A DNA stretch of 64,000 nt from NCBI GenBank assembly GCA_024516035.1, contig CM044963.1, positions 26,701,732 through 26,765,731 on the forward strand, read 5' to 3'. Source of the DNA: Bactericera cockerelli. Lineage: Eukaryota; Arthropoda; Insecta; Hemiptera; Triozidae. The notes under the pieces were generated by a model, which worked only from the letters and a program-made list of their open reading frames with translations, was not told the DNA's origin and made no database searches. The first letter of the stretch is position 1, and every line of letters starts with the position of its first letter. Shown here piece by piece: positions 32,530 to 43,109 of this stretch. A program made the translations under genes and the position numbers.

Positions 32530-32773
32530 ATTTCTTCTTTGGATTAAATTTTCATACTAATATTACAATACTTGATGCGAGTAGCAAAAAAGATTGATAT
32601 TTTACACAAATTTTGGCCAGCTACATTTTACTTTATTAACACGTAAAATGATCGAAAACCATTGGAAAAATTTTCAGTTCGTGTTGAAGTGTCTTTGTTT
32701 ATTAGTGGTAGTTCTGTGTCGTGGTGGTGTTAAAAGTTTTTCTGAATGGTTTTTTGTGTTAATTTGGTTAAAA

Positions 32774-33850
32774 ATGCAGCGATTCACGTACAATGAGTAC
32801 GCGGATATGCATCTTGTGTACGGAAGGGCAGAATGCAATGGTAGAAGAGCTGCTGGATTGTACAGAGCACAGTTTCCCGGTAGACATGTCCCCCATCATT
32901 CGACTTTTTCTCAGGTTGACCGAAGATTGAGAGAATCTGGAAAATTTAAACCAAAGAAAGAGGCATCAGGTGCTCCTAGAACCGTGAGGACAGTGGACTT
33001 CACAGATCGAGTTTTGGAAGAATTTGCAAATCGACCTCGAACTAGTACAAGGCTCGTAGCATCAGAACTGAACACGACCCAATCGTCAGTATGGAGGGTA
33101 ATGAAAGAACTCGGACAGCACCCTTTTCACATACAGAAAGTGCAATCTCTACAACCAGAAGACTATGCACCCAGGCTAGAATTTGCTGAGTGGTATTTGG
33201 ATCGACAAAGAAGATCCCCTGCATTTGCAAGCAATATCCTCTGGACGGACGAAGCATGCTTTGCAAGAGATGGATTTTTCAACGTCCATAATAGTCACAT
33301 TTGGAGTGATGAAAATCCACACGCTGTTGAACAGGTTAGAAGTCAATGGCAGTTTTCAGTGAATGTTTGGGCTGGCCTAGTGAGCAATTATGTCATCGGT
33401 CCCTATCTTCTCCCCGCAAGATTAACAGGTGAAGCCTACGCTACATTCATTGAAGATGTCCTGCCTGAACTACTAGAAGACGTTCCATATGACATAAGGC
33501 AGAACATGTTATTCATGCATGATGGTGCACCGCCGCACTTTTCGCGAGTCGCTAGAGAGTATTTGAATGCTAATTTTCCTGGCAGGTGGATTGGGCGGCT
33601 GGGTCCAATCGCATGGCCCCCGCGATCACCTGACATGACACCTTTGGACTTCTTTGTGTGGGGTCATGTCAAGTCTCTTGTTTATGAAACACCTGTTAAT
33701 AACGTAGAAGAACTAGTTGCCAGGATAATTCTAGCGTTTGATGATATCCGCGAACACCCAGCCATGTTCCCCAAAATTCGAAGGTCCACAGTCACGAGGT
33801 ACAACTTGTGTGTCAATCACGATGGAAGGCATTTTGAGAACTACCTGTGA
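32774..33850 (+). CDS. Transposase, IS630-Tc1-mariner superfamily (DD41D)
   Basis: 358 residues from the ATG at 32774; the frame opens further up at 32594, but the family-like N-terminus MQRFTYNEYADMHLVYG starts here. An N-terminal helix-turn-helix of the DUF4817 type (4-60) and a second helix-turn-helix (75-125, FANRPRTSTRLVASELN) bind DNA. The catalytic core has D159 (LWTDEACF), D250 (FMHDGAPPHF) and D292 (SPDMTPLDFF), with 41 residues between the second and third D, plus the WPPRSPDMTP motif. It would catalyse cut-and-paste transposition at TA. There is no stop or frameshift. The DD41D spacing resembles rosa-type elements rather than classical mariner DD34D (family knowledge). Confidence 0.93.
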   Translation: MQRFTYNEYADMHLVYGRAECNGRRAAGLYRAQFPGRHVPHHSTFSQVDRRLRESGKFKPKKEASGAPRTVRTVDFTDRVLEEFANRPRTSTRLVASELNTTQSSVWRVMKELGQHPFHIQKVQSLQPEDYAPRLEFAEWYLDRQRRSPAFASNILWTDEACFARDGFFNVHNSHIWSDENPHAVEQVRSQWQFSVNVWAGLVSNYVIGPYLLPARLTGEAYATFIEDVLPELLEDVPYDIRQNMLFMHDGAPPHFSRVAREYLNANFPGRWIGRLGPIAWPPRSPDMTPLDFFVWGHVKSLVYETPVNNVEELVARIILAFDDIREHPAMFPKIRRSTVTRYNLCVNHDGRHFENYL

Positions 33851-33928
33851 AAAGTACATCATTCAGGTAAGGAAAACTAAAAAAATCTTTCTTACATACT
33901 CGCGCGAAATCAGGGTCCGAAATTAATG

Positions 33929-34411
33929 CACGATTTTCGTCATAAAAGTGCTAATATCTCCGTAAAAAACTGACGTATCTGAAATCTGATGATTGCATGT
34001 GAAAGATCACAAAAGAGGCATGTTTTTCCAATGTCACGGAGATTCGAACTTTCCATGTTTTTTCGGCACAAATCACGTTTGAAAGTTTTCGAAAATGACG
34101 CGCGAAAACATTTTCCCAACTGTTTTGAATGATATTACAGGTTCAAGTTGAAATTAAAAGCTGTGTAGGTACATTTTTAAATAGGACATTTTCTTATCTT
34201 TACAATGAAAAAAAATTGTATTTCTAAATTGAACACAAAAAAATACAAAAATCATTTTTTAGGACTAACTCGACCAATTTCAAAAAAACACAAAAGCCGC
34301 CTTTTCTCCGTAACCGTGGCGAATAGGTATGGGGTCATGGGAGTAATATGATAGATCTTGATCTGATCTATTAGCCCTCAAAGTTTGTCGGTGTTTTTCT
34401 GAATCACCCTG
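33929..34411 (-). repeat. Right terminal inverted repeat
   Basis: It runs from CACGATTTTCGTC to CTGAATCACCCTG. One visible mismatch is ATTTTTAAATAGG here against the complement of CCTATTTAAAAGT on the left. Confidence 0.92.
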
Positions 34412-34612
34412 TAAAATGTTTGAATCTTGTCAAAATAAGTGTTTTTAAAATCTTTTTAAACACTTTCTGTGCCGTCTGGGTAGTCTGCTGTGACTAAAGA
34501 TAGAGATACTTTTAAGATGTGAACTTATGTGATACTTTTATTTTCATGTCAATTTTTTTTCTAATGTTTCTAAATTGATTGCATAAATATATTGATACCT
34601 TAGATTCCTTGG

Positions 34613-36001
34613 GTCAAATAAGCATGGATTATCTCTATCAACTAGGGGTCAGAAATGGACCCTAACTGAGTTAGAACTGACTTAAACTCGAAAAATTAAT
34701 ATTAAAAATTGAATTCGTATCCAATGTCCTATACATATGTCCTAACTAAAGGGCGGGGTTATTGGTTATTGCCTATGGCAATCTCTTTATTCCAATTGTT
34801 TCTAGTCTCTTATTGGGATTTTTCATTCTTTAAGGTTTATTCTTCTTTTTTTTTGTTTTGTTCTTAATTATTTTATTTTAAATTTCACAATAAAAAATAT
34901 GTTCTATTATAAAAATGTGTCGTATTATTTTTAGGTGGTTTTACAGCTAAAATTCCCAGGGTATTTAAAACGGTCTGTGGTCTAGAAGAGACAGTCCCCG
35001 AGAATGTTCTCGGAGACGGTTCCGAGAAGGCTCGGAGACAGTCCCCGAGAATGTTCTCGGAGACGGTTCCGAGAAGGCTCGGAGACGGTCCCCGAGAATG
35101 ATCTCGGAGACAGTTCCCGAGACCGATCTTGGAGCAATCTCGAGCACCAGCAATCGACGCTACGGTGCGGACGTAGACTGTCCCGTAGCAGTCTCCGAAC
35201 GGTCTCCTAGGTGTCTCCGATATCATTTTTTGGGATCCGAGACAGGACGATACAATCTCGTTCCTAGATCTCGGAGATGGTTCCGAGACTGTTTTTTGTT
35301 TAAGGGGTCAAATAAGCATGGATTATCTCTATCAACTAGGGGTCAGAAATGGACCCTAACTGAGTTAGAACTGACTTAAACTCGAAAAATTAATATTAAA
35401 AATTGAATTCGTATCCTATGTCCTATACATATGTCCTAACTAAAGGGCGGGGTTATTGGTTATTGCCTATGGCAATCTCTTTATTCCAATTGTTTCTAGT
35501 CTCTTATTGGGATTTTTCATTCTTTAAGGTGTATTCTTCTTTTATTTTTGTTTTGTTCTTAATTATTTTATTTTAAATTTCACAATAAAAAAAATGTTCT
35601 ATTATAAAAATGTATCGTATTATTTTTAGGTGGTTTTACAGCTAAAATTCCCAGGGTATTTAAAACGGTCTGTGGTCTAGAAGAGACAGTCCCCGAGAAT
35701 GTTCTCGGAGACGGTTCCGAGAAGGCTCGGAGACAGTCCCCGAGAATGTTCTCGGAGACGGTTCCGAGAAGGCTCGGAGACGGTCCCCGAGAATGATCTC
35801 GGAGACAGTTCCCGAGACCGATCTTGGAGCAATCTCGAGCACCAGCAATCGACGCTACGGTGCGGACGTAGACTGTCCCGGAGCAGTCTCCGAATGGTCT
35901 CCTAGGTGTCTCCGATATCATTTTTTGGGATCCGAGACAGGACGATACAATCTCGTTCCTAGATCTCGGAGATGGTTCCGAGACTGTTTTTTGTTTAAGG
36001 G
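34613..36001. repeat. 695-bp direct tandem duplication with CTCGGAGAC minisatellite
   Basis: Copy 1 (34613-35306) and copy 2 (35307-36001) are nearly identical. Differences include C/T at the TGTGTCG/TGTATCG site and one extra A. Each unit starts GTCAAATAAGCATGG and ends GACTGTTTTTTGTTTAAGGG. Each carries a GC-rich block with two 51-bp repeats of CCGAGAATGTTCTCGGAGAC, GGTTCCGAGAAGGCTCGGAG. Confidence 0.92.
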
Positions 36002-36051
36002 GAGGATTACAAAAATGCCTCTTTGATCCCTATATCCCTGTTTCAGCCAAG

Positions 36052-36180
36052 CATGGCGTGACGGTTGAGACTACTGCTTATAGTCCAGAGATCCCCAATT
36101 TGATTCCTGGGTGGAGCATTCTTTTCCAAGAAAAAAAGAAACCTGCATATAAAAGAGGGAAAATTCCAGTTCCTTGAGTT
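36052..36180 (+). repeat. tRNA-headed SINE fragment
   Basis: CGTGACGGTTGAGACTACTG, AGTCCAGAGATCCCC and a B-box-like TTTGATTCCTGGGTGGAGCA resemble the tRNA-headed copy at 39775-39990. Confidence 0.5.
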
Positions 36181-36574
36181 CACTTTTAAGGTTCGTCAGT
36201 ATATCACGGTGGTGAAAAGATTTTATGAACGTCCAGATCAAATACTTTTACAAAAGATTTTAAACAACTATCTACTTGTGGGAGAAAATTTTAGTATTCA
36301 GGGGCGGGCCCCAAGGTTAATTGTTTGAAATGGGACACATCACTTTTGAACTTTTTTTTATTGATTTAATAGTAGGTAGGTACTTTGGCGAAAACAAAAC
36401 AATACCAAAAAATAATTGATACAATAATACTCTGTTCATCTTGCAATAATGAGAATAAAGATTCTTTTTACTCTCCTAGTCTAAAAACAATGGCGGACTC
36501 CAAAAGTTTAAAGTGTCTCTGTGGAGCTAAGTCTAGATTTTGCGCATTGTTGTTGTTGTAGCCGGCGGCTACAG

Positions 36575-36835
36575 CGGGAAGAGTGAATGATGGTCTCCAG
36601 CCAACTTTATTTCAAAGTTGGCTCGTCCTGAACCTCATATTTCTAAGTGCGATCAACCATCATGAGGACTTGGACTTTTCTTTATAAGCCAACCTTTAGG
36701 AAACTGCAAGATAGCCTGGTTTGTAAGGGTTGGCTAGTCTGTTTTCTGTTAATAGTCTTCTAGCGAGACACACTGGTCTCCTCCCTGTTTAACGTCCCCC
36801 AGCCAGACTATTGAGCATTCTTCGATGGAGTTAGT
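36575..36835 (+). repeat. Dispersed repeat, CCAGCCAACTTTATTTCAAAG family
   Basis: It shares GGTCTCCAGCCAACTTTATT, TTGGCTCGTCCTGAA, GTGCGATCAACCATCATGA and AGGGTTGGCTAGTCT with copies at 2990-3310 (inverted) and 14255-14510. There is no ORF; it is probably a SINE or MITE. Confidence 0.75.
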
Positions 36836-36939
36836 CATGACTTGAGACCTCGATTTTTTCTATGTCTAGAGTTGCAAAGAGAATTTCTACAATCAAACCC
36901 TAAACAACAATTTAATAAAAAGCTATATTTTCATCCCCT

Positions 36940-37160
36940 TTGCTGTAGAGACAATGGGTTCGTTGGGAGCTGAAACAAAAAGCTTGGTGAACGTGTTGGG
37001 GTCAAGGCTAGTGGAAAAGTCAGGTGATGGTAGAACGGGTTTCTACCTATCACAAAGGATAAGTCTGGCAATACAAAGAGGGAATGCGGCGGCAGTTGTG
37101 GGCTGTGTGCCCCAGGGAGATGAGTTGGGTAATGAATTGTAATGAATGAATAAAAATAAA
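36940..37160 (+). pseudogene. Retroelement-derived C-terminal coding fragment
   Basis: A short frame reads MGSLGAETKSLVNVLG followed by FYLSQRISLAIQRGNAAAVV. The ISLAIQRGNAA block is familiar from the C-terminal part of reverse-transcriptase proteins in many invertebrate genomes (recalled, not searched). No upstream RT remains, so this is a remnant. Confidence 0.5.
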
Positions 37161-37164
37161 AAGC

Positions 37165-38280
37165 GTTGCATCCAGAAAAACCCACAGCCGCCACAATAGC
37201 ATCTCGCAGTGTTCAACACGGGGCAGCACACGCTATATTTTCTTCCACTCGTATTTATAAATTCTGAATGTTGGTCCACTGTTTTTTTCAGTGATGAAAA
37301 ATAAAAGCAACTTCTTATTTAAAAATAGAACGTCTACTGTAGCATTGGCTACAATTCAATTAAAACCACCATTAACTCTAACATCACTTTCGAATATTTT
37401 TTTGAAAATAATGTACATTCTATTAATAACAACACTTTTTTTAGATCAAAAAAGTACCTAACTCTTACATTATATTGCAAAGTATGATGTTGATTAATTA
37501 TTAATCTTATCATTTTAATATTATGCACTACATACTAAAATATCTCATTGATTGTGAGACTGATTTCACTGATTGGTCCATGGATGAAACTTTCAATCAG
37601 GTAGTGAGGGGTTAAATAATATAGATGAATTCTAAGTAGGTGGCTTATGTAATGGTCCGTGATTGATTTAAGTAATGGTTGAAAACTATTGAATTTTTTT
37701 GGGAACTAAGACCTTTAGCTCTGACATAGATATTGGCACTTCCCGTGGTGATATAAAATAATTTATACTGCCTGATTAGGACTCCTATGACTATGAAGAG
37801 TCCATTTATTTTTACAGTTGAGTTGAGGCATAATTTTGTGATCAGAATAATAATTGAGAATAAACGTCTGTATTGGGTGGGATTCGAACCAACGGATCCC
37901 TACGCTTCTTGGATTACCAGGGCCCGCTAAAACCAAGCCAAAATGGGATGACCTTTATTATTTCAATCTATGTACATTCTTGTATGATTGCTATAGGTAC
38001 AAGATATAAATGAAATTTAAAATTTATAAAAAATACATTAATAAAACCAGGGGGTAGATAAAATTAAGTGATACATAAGTTTGATGTACCTTTTTTAACC
38101 ATTTTCTAATATTAAGTGATTTTCCATCTCGTGTAAAAACACGGTCCCCCAGACTAGCAGCTTAAGTAGTTTTGGGACAGAATAATAATAATGATAATGT
38201 CTTTCTTTGTGTTATAATATCACAATTTTAGTGGGTATAGCGCAGAATTATAGGACTTTTCCGTATCTTTTATAACCTAA
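37165..38280. other. Intergenic AT-rich DNA with a decayed SINE
   Basis: Apart from an inverted SINE copy at about 37761-37930 (GCCTGATTAGGACTCC, GGGATTCGAACCAACGGATC), nothing recognisable is present. Confidence 0.5.
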
Positions 38281-38284
38281 TTTT

Positions 38285-38455
38285 TGACTATCATTCCGCC
38301 ACTGGTCGCTGCTAAAATTAAAGCAGCTACTCATTTTTCTTCACGAAGTATGAGTGGACCCCGAACACCCAAAGTACAGAGCATGAAAAATCTTGCCCCG
38401 CTGGGGAGGGAGCCCAGGTCACCATGCGTGCAATACCTAGCGCGCTATTAACGAA
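38285..38455 (-). repeat. SINE-3 copy, inverted
   Basis: CATTTTTCTTCACGAAG, GAGTGGACCCCGAACACCCA, AAGTACAGAGC and CCAGGTCACCATGCGTGCAA, CCTAGCGCGCT are the reverse of 9024-9180. Confidence 0.75.
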
Positions 38456-38569
38456 GAAGTGACTACTAAAGAAGAAGTCAAAGAAGAAGAGATTAAAAGG
38501 AGAAACTTTTCCTTGATAGAATTTGCTTCTGTTGTTTTTTCAGCCGAATATTGTATTTCTCCTCATTAA

Positions 38570-38640
38570 CTTTAGCTCAGTGGTTAAGCACTGCGGAAGG
38601 TCCCGGGTTCGAAAACCCGCGCCGACAAAAATTAGTTAAT
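38570..38640 (+). repeat. SINE-4 head, tRNA-like
   Basis: TTTAGCTCAGTGGTTAAGCA (A box), GAAGGTCCCGGGTTCGAAAA (B box), then CCCGCGCCGACAAAAATT. It is too divergent in arm pairing to be called a tRNA gene. Confidence 0.55.
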
Positions 38641-38726
38641 ATTTATGATGTGTTTGTACTGTTTGTGTAGTTTGCTAGTATCTTGTTGTGTTGCATATTT
38701 ATCTATGCCTCTATTATATTGTGGAC

Positions 38727-38942
38727 TGGTAGTAAAGTTGTTAACGCGCTAGTCTTGTTATCCAGGTAGTGTAGGGATCCGTTGGTTCGAATTCCACGAA
38801 GTGCATGAATTTTTCCTCATTAATTTGAGTTTGTGTCCACATAATAATAAGACTCTCAGGAATTAGGTGGTAGAAAACGCTTTGAGCATTAAGCTCGCCT
38901 GGTGGTTACCTTTTACTAAAGAGTGTTGTTATTATTATCATG
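38727..38942 (+). repeat. SINE-2 copy
   Basis: It has GGTAGTAAAGTTGTTAACGC, a B-box-like TTGGTTCGAATTCCACG, and the same tail as 3838-4055 ending in TGTTGTTATTATTAT. Confidence 0.75.
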
Positions 38943-39246
38943 CATAACCTTTACTTCTTCTGTCACCTCTCGTTCGTAGCTAGTGGCGTTGCCAGCAGTT
39001 GCTGTGTCTCAGCTCTTGTGTTTTGTTTCATAAAAGGGGAGAAAGAGGTTCGCTTGTCTTGTCGTTAACGGCCGCGCACCTTTTCTGCGCACCCTGTCTT
39101 GACCTGCTCTCCCACTTCGTCTTGTGTTCTTGCTTGTATCCATCTAACAACACTTTAGCTCGAACTTAGTTCAGTTAGTTGTTTCTCTTTCTCACTTGCT
39201 TCCATCTTGTTTCAGAGTTGAACTACTTGAGCTTTGTGATGTTCGC

Positions 39247-39458
39247 TGTCCCAGTAGCTCAATGGTCAAGACGTCTCTCTGGTAATCCAGGGGTGGCGCG
39301 TTCGAAACCCAGCCTGGACATGACTAGTTATCCTAAAATTTTACGTATTTTGATATAAGTCTTATTTTTATTTGGGATGCTGTCCACATACTACTATGAC
39401 TTGGGCTAACTGCTGGAATTATGGGACTCAATTTGTCCTAATCGGGCAGTATAAATAA
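39247..39458 (+). repeat. SINE-1 copy
   Basis: TGTCCCAGTAGCTCAATGGT, GGCGCGTTCGAAACCCAGCC and tail TTGGGCTAACTGCTGGAATT, ATCGGGCAGTATAAAT. Confidence 0.82.
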
Positions 39459-39539
39459 AGTGATGGTATTATTTTTGCTGTTGGCTTTACTATTCGAATT
39501 ACTGGGGATTGCTTTGCTCTTTGTTTCAACAGAGCATTA

Positions 39540-39750
39540 TCCATTCTCGTTCTGTCACTGAAATTAAGAAACGTCCGACAAAGCTAGAACTTGGATGGGT
39601 GACTATTCAAATTCAAACCCTCTCATGATTCTGGATATTCCCGGTCCCACTCAGACTGGGTGAGGTTGATCTGAGTAGCTGGTTTTCGAGTTTCCAGCGA
39701 ATAGAGGGTAATATCCCGTCGTGATTGACCATGCAGTTGAAGGCGACGCG
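39540..39750 (+). repeat. 5S rRNA-derived SINE, 3' part of the 5S head
   Basis: CATTCTCGTTCTGTCACTGA, AATTAAGAAACGTCCGACAA and ACTTGGATGGGTGAC follow the 5S rRNA order. The shared tail CAGACTGGGTGAGGTTGATC, GAGTAGCTGGTTTTCGAG and CCATGCAGTTGAAGGCGACG follows. Confidence 0.7.
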
Positions 39751-39774
39751 ACGTTCACACGTAAATAGGGTGTC

Positions 39775-39995
39775 AGTGCCAGCCTCCGTTCTGACCACTG
39801 CCCGTCGTCCAGAGATTTTGAGTTCGATTCCCGGTTGGAGCAGACTTTTCGAAGAAAATTCTGTTCCTTCCAACCACGTGAGGCTGGCAATTCCGGCTCC
39901 GCCCAGGCTGGGTGAGGTTAATTTGGGTAGCTGGTACGATTCCCAGCGAATGGAGAGTGTCCTGACTATCTCAAATCAGTACGTGAAAACCAAAT
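39775..39995 (+). repeat. tRNA-headed SINE with the same tail as the 5S-headed copies
   Basis: Head CGTCCAGAGATTTTGAGTTC, GATTCCCGGTTGGAGCA (B box), then CAGGCTGGGTGAGGTTAATT, TGGGTAGCTGGTACGATTCC and CAGCGAATGG. Confidence 0.7.
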
Positions 39996-40009
39996 AGAAT
40001 CAACTGGTC

Positions 40010-40871
40010 ATAATAGATCTAAATAGGTCTCAGTGTCAATTGTATAGGGGGTTCATCGAAAACCCTGCAATCAGGTCAGATAATAATAAACAGGGTGGTT
40101 CCATTGATCTTACGCAGACGATTTAGTACTGCGTCACATTGTCATTGTTTATTTATAGACCAGCGTTTCCCAAACAGAAGGCCACGGTAACCCTCCGGAA
40201 GAGGCCGAAGAAGGTCATTGTAAAAATCTAGAAATCATACATTATACAAGATAAAATGATAATATTGTGAGTGTCAAAGAATGTTCTATGTCACAAATTT
40301 TGGAACCCGTTTTCATTTGAAAATAATGATCCGAAAAGTGTTTAGAAAAAAAACACATTTTTTTTTGGAAAAATGTTTTCGAGATAATGTCTTGTAATCA
40401 ATGTAATTTCTCTAAAAAAAATTGGCGCTAAGTATTCTAAACAATTTTCAGATCATTATTATCAAAGGAAAATGGTTTCTAAAATTTGAATCATAGATCG
40501 TTTTCGAGACTCGCATTCAATAACCTGTCAAAGAATGTTAATTTATTGCTGATTCGTACTTCATCTTGTATTTTATTATTATAGTATGCTTTATTAGGTA
40601 AGGCGAAATTATGTACAGTAAAATACAATGAAATTATAAAGAAAATATACATAGATTGAACAAAGAAACAGGAAAAAAAAAAAAAAAAAAGAATGAAGCT
40701 ACTGTCCTACCTATTAAAAGACGGAGTTATTGCCTGTGGCAATCTTTTCCACCCAACCCTTTTTATTACTGTCGCCCTGGCAAATGCCCTGTTTGCGCAA
40801 ATCCAGGCCCGTCCAGTTCTTTTTCTAATATCATCATACTCCTTGAGGCTCCTGAAAATTTAGAGATCCAA
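40010..40871. other. Intergenic DNA left of the N gap
   Basis: No gene is seen. A repeat at about 40590-40765 (AGTAAAATACAATGAAATTA, GGAGTTATTGCCTGTGGCAA, TCTTTTCCACCCAACCC) recurs at 61745-61915, with related tails at 14100, 34740 and 35430. Confidence 0.6.
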
Positions 40872-40971
40872 NNNNNNNNNNNNNNNNNNNNNNNNNNNNN
40901 NNNNNNNNNNNNNNNNNNNNNNNNNNNNNNNNNNNNNNNNNNNNNNNNNNNNNNNNNNNNNNNNNNNNNNN
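40872..40971. other. Assembly gap, 100 N
   Basis: A run of exactly 100 N, the usual placeholder for an unknown gap size. Confidence 0.99.
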
Positions 40972-41837
40972 AGAACGATATCTTACAAGTCGCTTGCTTA
41001 GATTTTTCTTTTGTCTCAACGATACAGTCGGATTTATTTCATTTCTTATCAGCAATACCATTGACCTTGTCCACAAAGAATCGTTCAAAGGGTTAAAGAG
41101 CGCAATATCCTTGCTTTGACCTCGAGTGCAGAATAACTTCTCTCTCTCTCTCTCTCTTCGCACGTTTGGAGACACCAGAAGGGTTAACTTAATACATTTA
41201 TTTTTATACTTTCCATTTTTGTTTATGTACACTTCACTAGATATTTGAGGTTTCATGGTTTTTGAGTTTCCAGCGCATGGAGGGTTGAAACCTCCCATCG
41301 TGATAATTTTGACCGTGCAGCGACGTTGAAAAAAGAAAAGAAAAAAGTAACCATCCATTAGAACCATTGTAGCCCAATTGTTGGGCATTATAGCGCAATT
41401 GTTGGGTGACAGTGCAATTATTACTAGAAGTTGTACAATTGTTGGTTTTGTTGCTATTGGACAGATGTTATCGTGAACTAAACAATCAACTTTCTTCTCC
41501 TTTCACTTTTTCTTTCCCCAATCCTACTTGGGGTCGGCATTGTTCCAACTCTTCCTTCTGGTCTAGGTTGGCTGGTTCTGGCACTCTTTAATTCCAGATT
41601 AACAAAACTTTATACACAATCAAATGGCTAACAGCGAGTTATGTTCACGATTAAAACAGTCCATTAGTGACAATGCAATCATTACTAGAAGTTGTAACAA
41701 GCAATAAACAATTGGAGCGATAGACACCGCAAGGTGCTTCTGATTGTACACAATAATTCGATTTTCTAGGAAATATTAATAGGTATACAAAATGTATTTT
41801 TAATTACATGTGTTGTATTTAGGAATTACCCTAAAAA

Positions 41838-41925
41838 AATTCCTGCCCCGCTGGGAATCGAACCCAGGTCACCATGCGTACAATGCCTAGCGCGCTAACT
41901 CACTCTGCCACGGTGACTACTGATA
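41838..41925 (-). repeat. SINE-3 head, inverted
   Basis: CTGCCCCGCTGGGAATCGAA, CCCAGGTCACCATGCGTACA, ATGCCTAGCGCGCTAACTCA and CTCTGCCACGGTGAC. Confidence 0.75.
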
Positions 41926-42009
41926 TGACCATGCAGTTGAAAGCGATGTTAAATTTTTGTTTAAAAAAATCTGGTGTAAACATCACACGACTTTCCTTAT
42001 CCCCCAAAA

Positions 42010-42130
42010 AGAAGTCGAATTCCGCCACTGGTGACTCAACGGTAACGGATAGTTAAAAATCAGTGCCAAATTCGTAATCAGCACCTTAAAATCATTGGAT
42101 TTGATATGTCGCAACCCCCATCTGGGGTAA
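42010..42130 (+). repeat. Dispersed repeat shared with 16851-16970
   Basis: TTCCGCCACTGGTGACTCAA, TCAGTGCCAAATTCGTAATC, ATTGGATTTGATATGTCGCA and ACCCCCATCT. Confidence 0.7.
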
Positions 42131-42299
42131 ATAATAAAAAAGTTAGTCCAAGCGGGTCCCCCCAAAATACCAGTAAATTGAGGCCGGGTTCCAAAAAGTT
42201 CAAGATATCAAAAAAATGATGAGAATAGACCCCTATTATTTTTTTAATCCGAGAAAATGTTGTTCTCTAACTTTTTTTGTATCTTTAACCAATTTAAAG

Positions 42300-42620
42300 A
42301 AGCGGCGCTTGCGGCTAATATTTGCGGCCCTGCGGCCGCAGAATGCGGCCGATTTCAACCAAAAGTTTCATGGTTCGTCTGGTGTATAAAATGAATTACC
42401 ATACCAAATTTCAAGTCTCTAGCTCTTACCGTTCTCGAGATATCCTGTTTAAACACACACAGACAGACAGACGCACGGACCAATGGCTGAAAACAACTTT
42501 TTTGGAATCCTGAGGCTATGATTCGTCCAGAAATGTGAAAAACTGGGTAGGTCAAATTTTCGACGAATACAATACTTTCCTTATTATAGATAAGGAAAGT
42601 AAAAACGCTTGCATACGAGT
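42300..42620. repeat. Dispersed repeat with GCGGCCGC core and CAGA tract
   Basis: GCGGCCCTGCGGCCGCAGAA, CCATACCAAATTTCAAGTCT and ACACACAGACAGACAGACGC look like a mobile repeat of the Helitron/MITE type. It ends near a palindrome, CTTTCCTTAT...ATAAGGAAAG. Confidence 0.4.
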
Positions 42621-42999
42621 CTGCAACCATTGGGACATTTTCATCTTTACTATTCAAGGTCCAAAACCCAACTGACCAAATTTCGTATTGTGCGCATGAC
42701 ACATACCTTCTCTCTTCTCTCCCTCTACAATTCAATACTTCGCCATTGTGCGCATGACACACACTTTCCCTCTTCTCTCCCTTTACAATTCAATATTTCG
42801 TTACATAATATCGTTACATAATTTCGTCACATAATTTTGGTTATGTGCCAGAGCAAAGACATGAAAATGTCAAAAAATGGACATTCATTGTAATATTTGT
42901 GTCTTTTTCCCTGATCATTGAATCAAATGAAAAGTTCTTCAAATCTGAAAGCTTTCATGGGAGATTTCCTCGGTGCTCCAACGCGGCAATGCCGTCTAA

Positions 43000-43092
43000 A
43001 TACCTACCTACCTGTACCTATGTATACCTACCTAGGTATATTTGCTGTCTACCTACCTAGGTATACCTACCTATACCTAGGTTTACCTATGC
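43000..43092 (+). repeat. CCTA/ACCTAGGTAT simple repeat
   Basis: Tandem TACCTACC, TACCTAGGTATA and ACCTATACCTAGG words. Many are self-complementary around CCTAGG. Confidence 0.85.
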
Positions 43093-43109
43093 ATTGTGGA
43101 GACCACAGC

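Larger units (their letters stand above)
32046..34411 (+). mobile_element. Complete DD41D IS630-Tc1-mariner element with long inverted repeats
   Basis: It is 2366 bp, flanked by TA (32044-32045 and 34412-34413). The ends are CAGGGTGATTCAG...CTGAATCACCCTG. Inverted repeats of about 484 bp (32046-32529 and 33929-34411) show only a few differences where compared. An uninterrupted transposase gene lies between them. Together this suggests a young, possibly still mobile copy (inferred). Confidence 0.93.

Noticed and set aside
34885..36026. Paired ORFs of 113, 62, 68 and 77 residues on both strands
   Set aside because: They come from the GC-rich CTCGGAGAC repeats of the tandem duplication and have no protein-like features.
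40656..41388. ORFs spanning the N gap
   Set aside because: They include 34 unknown residues translated from N and have no recognisable sequence on either side.
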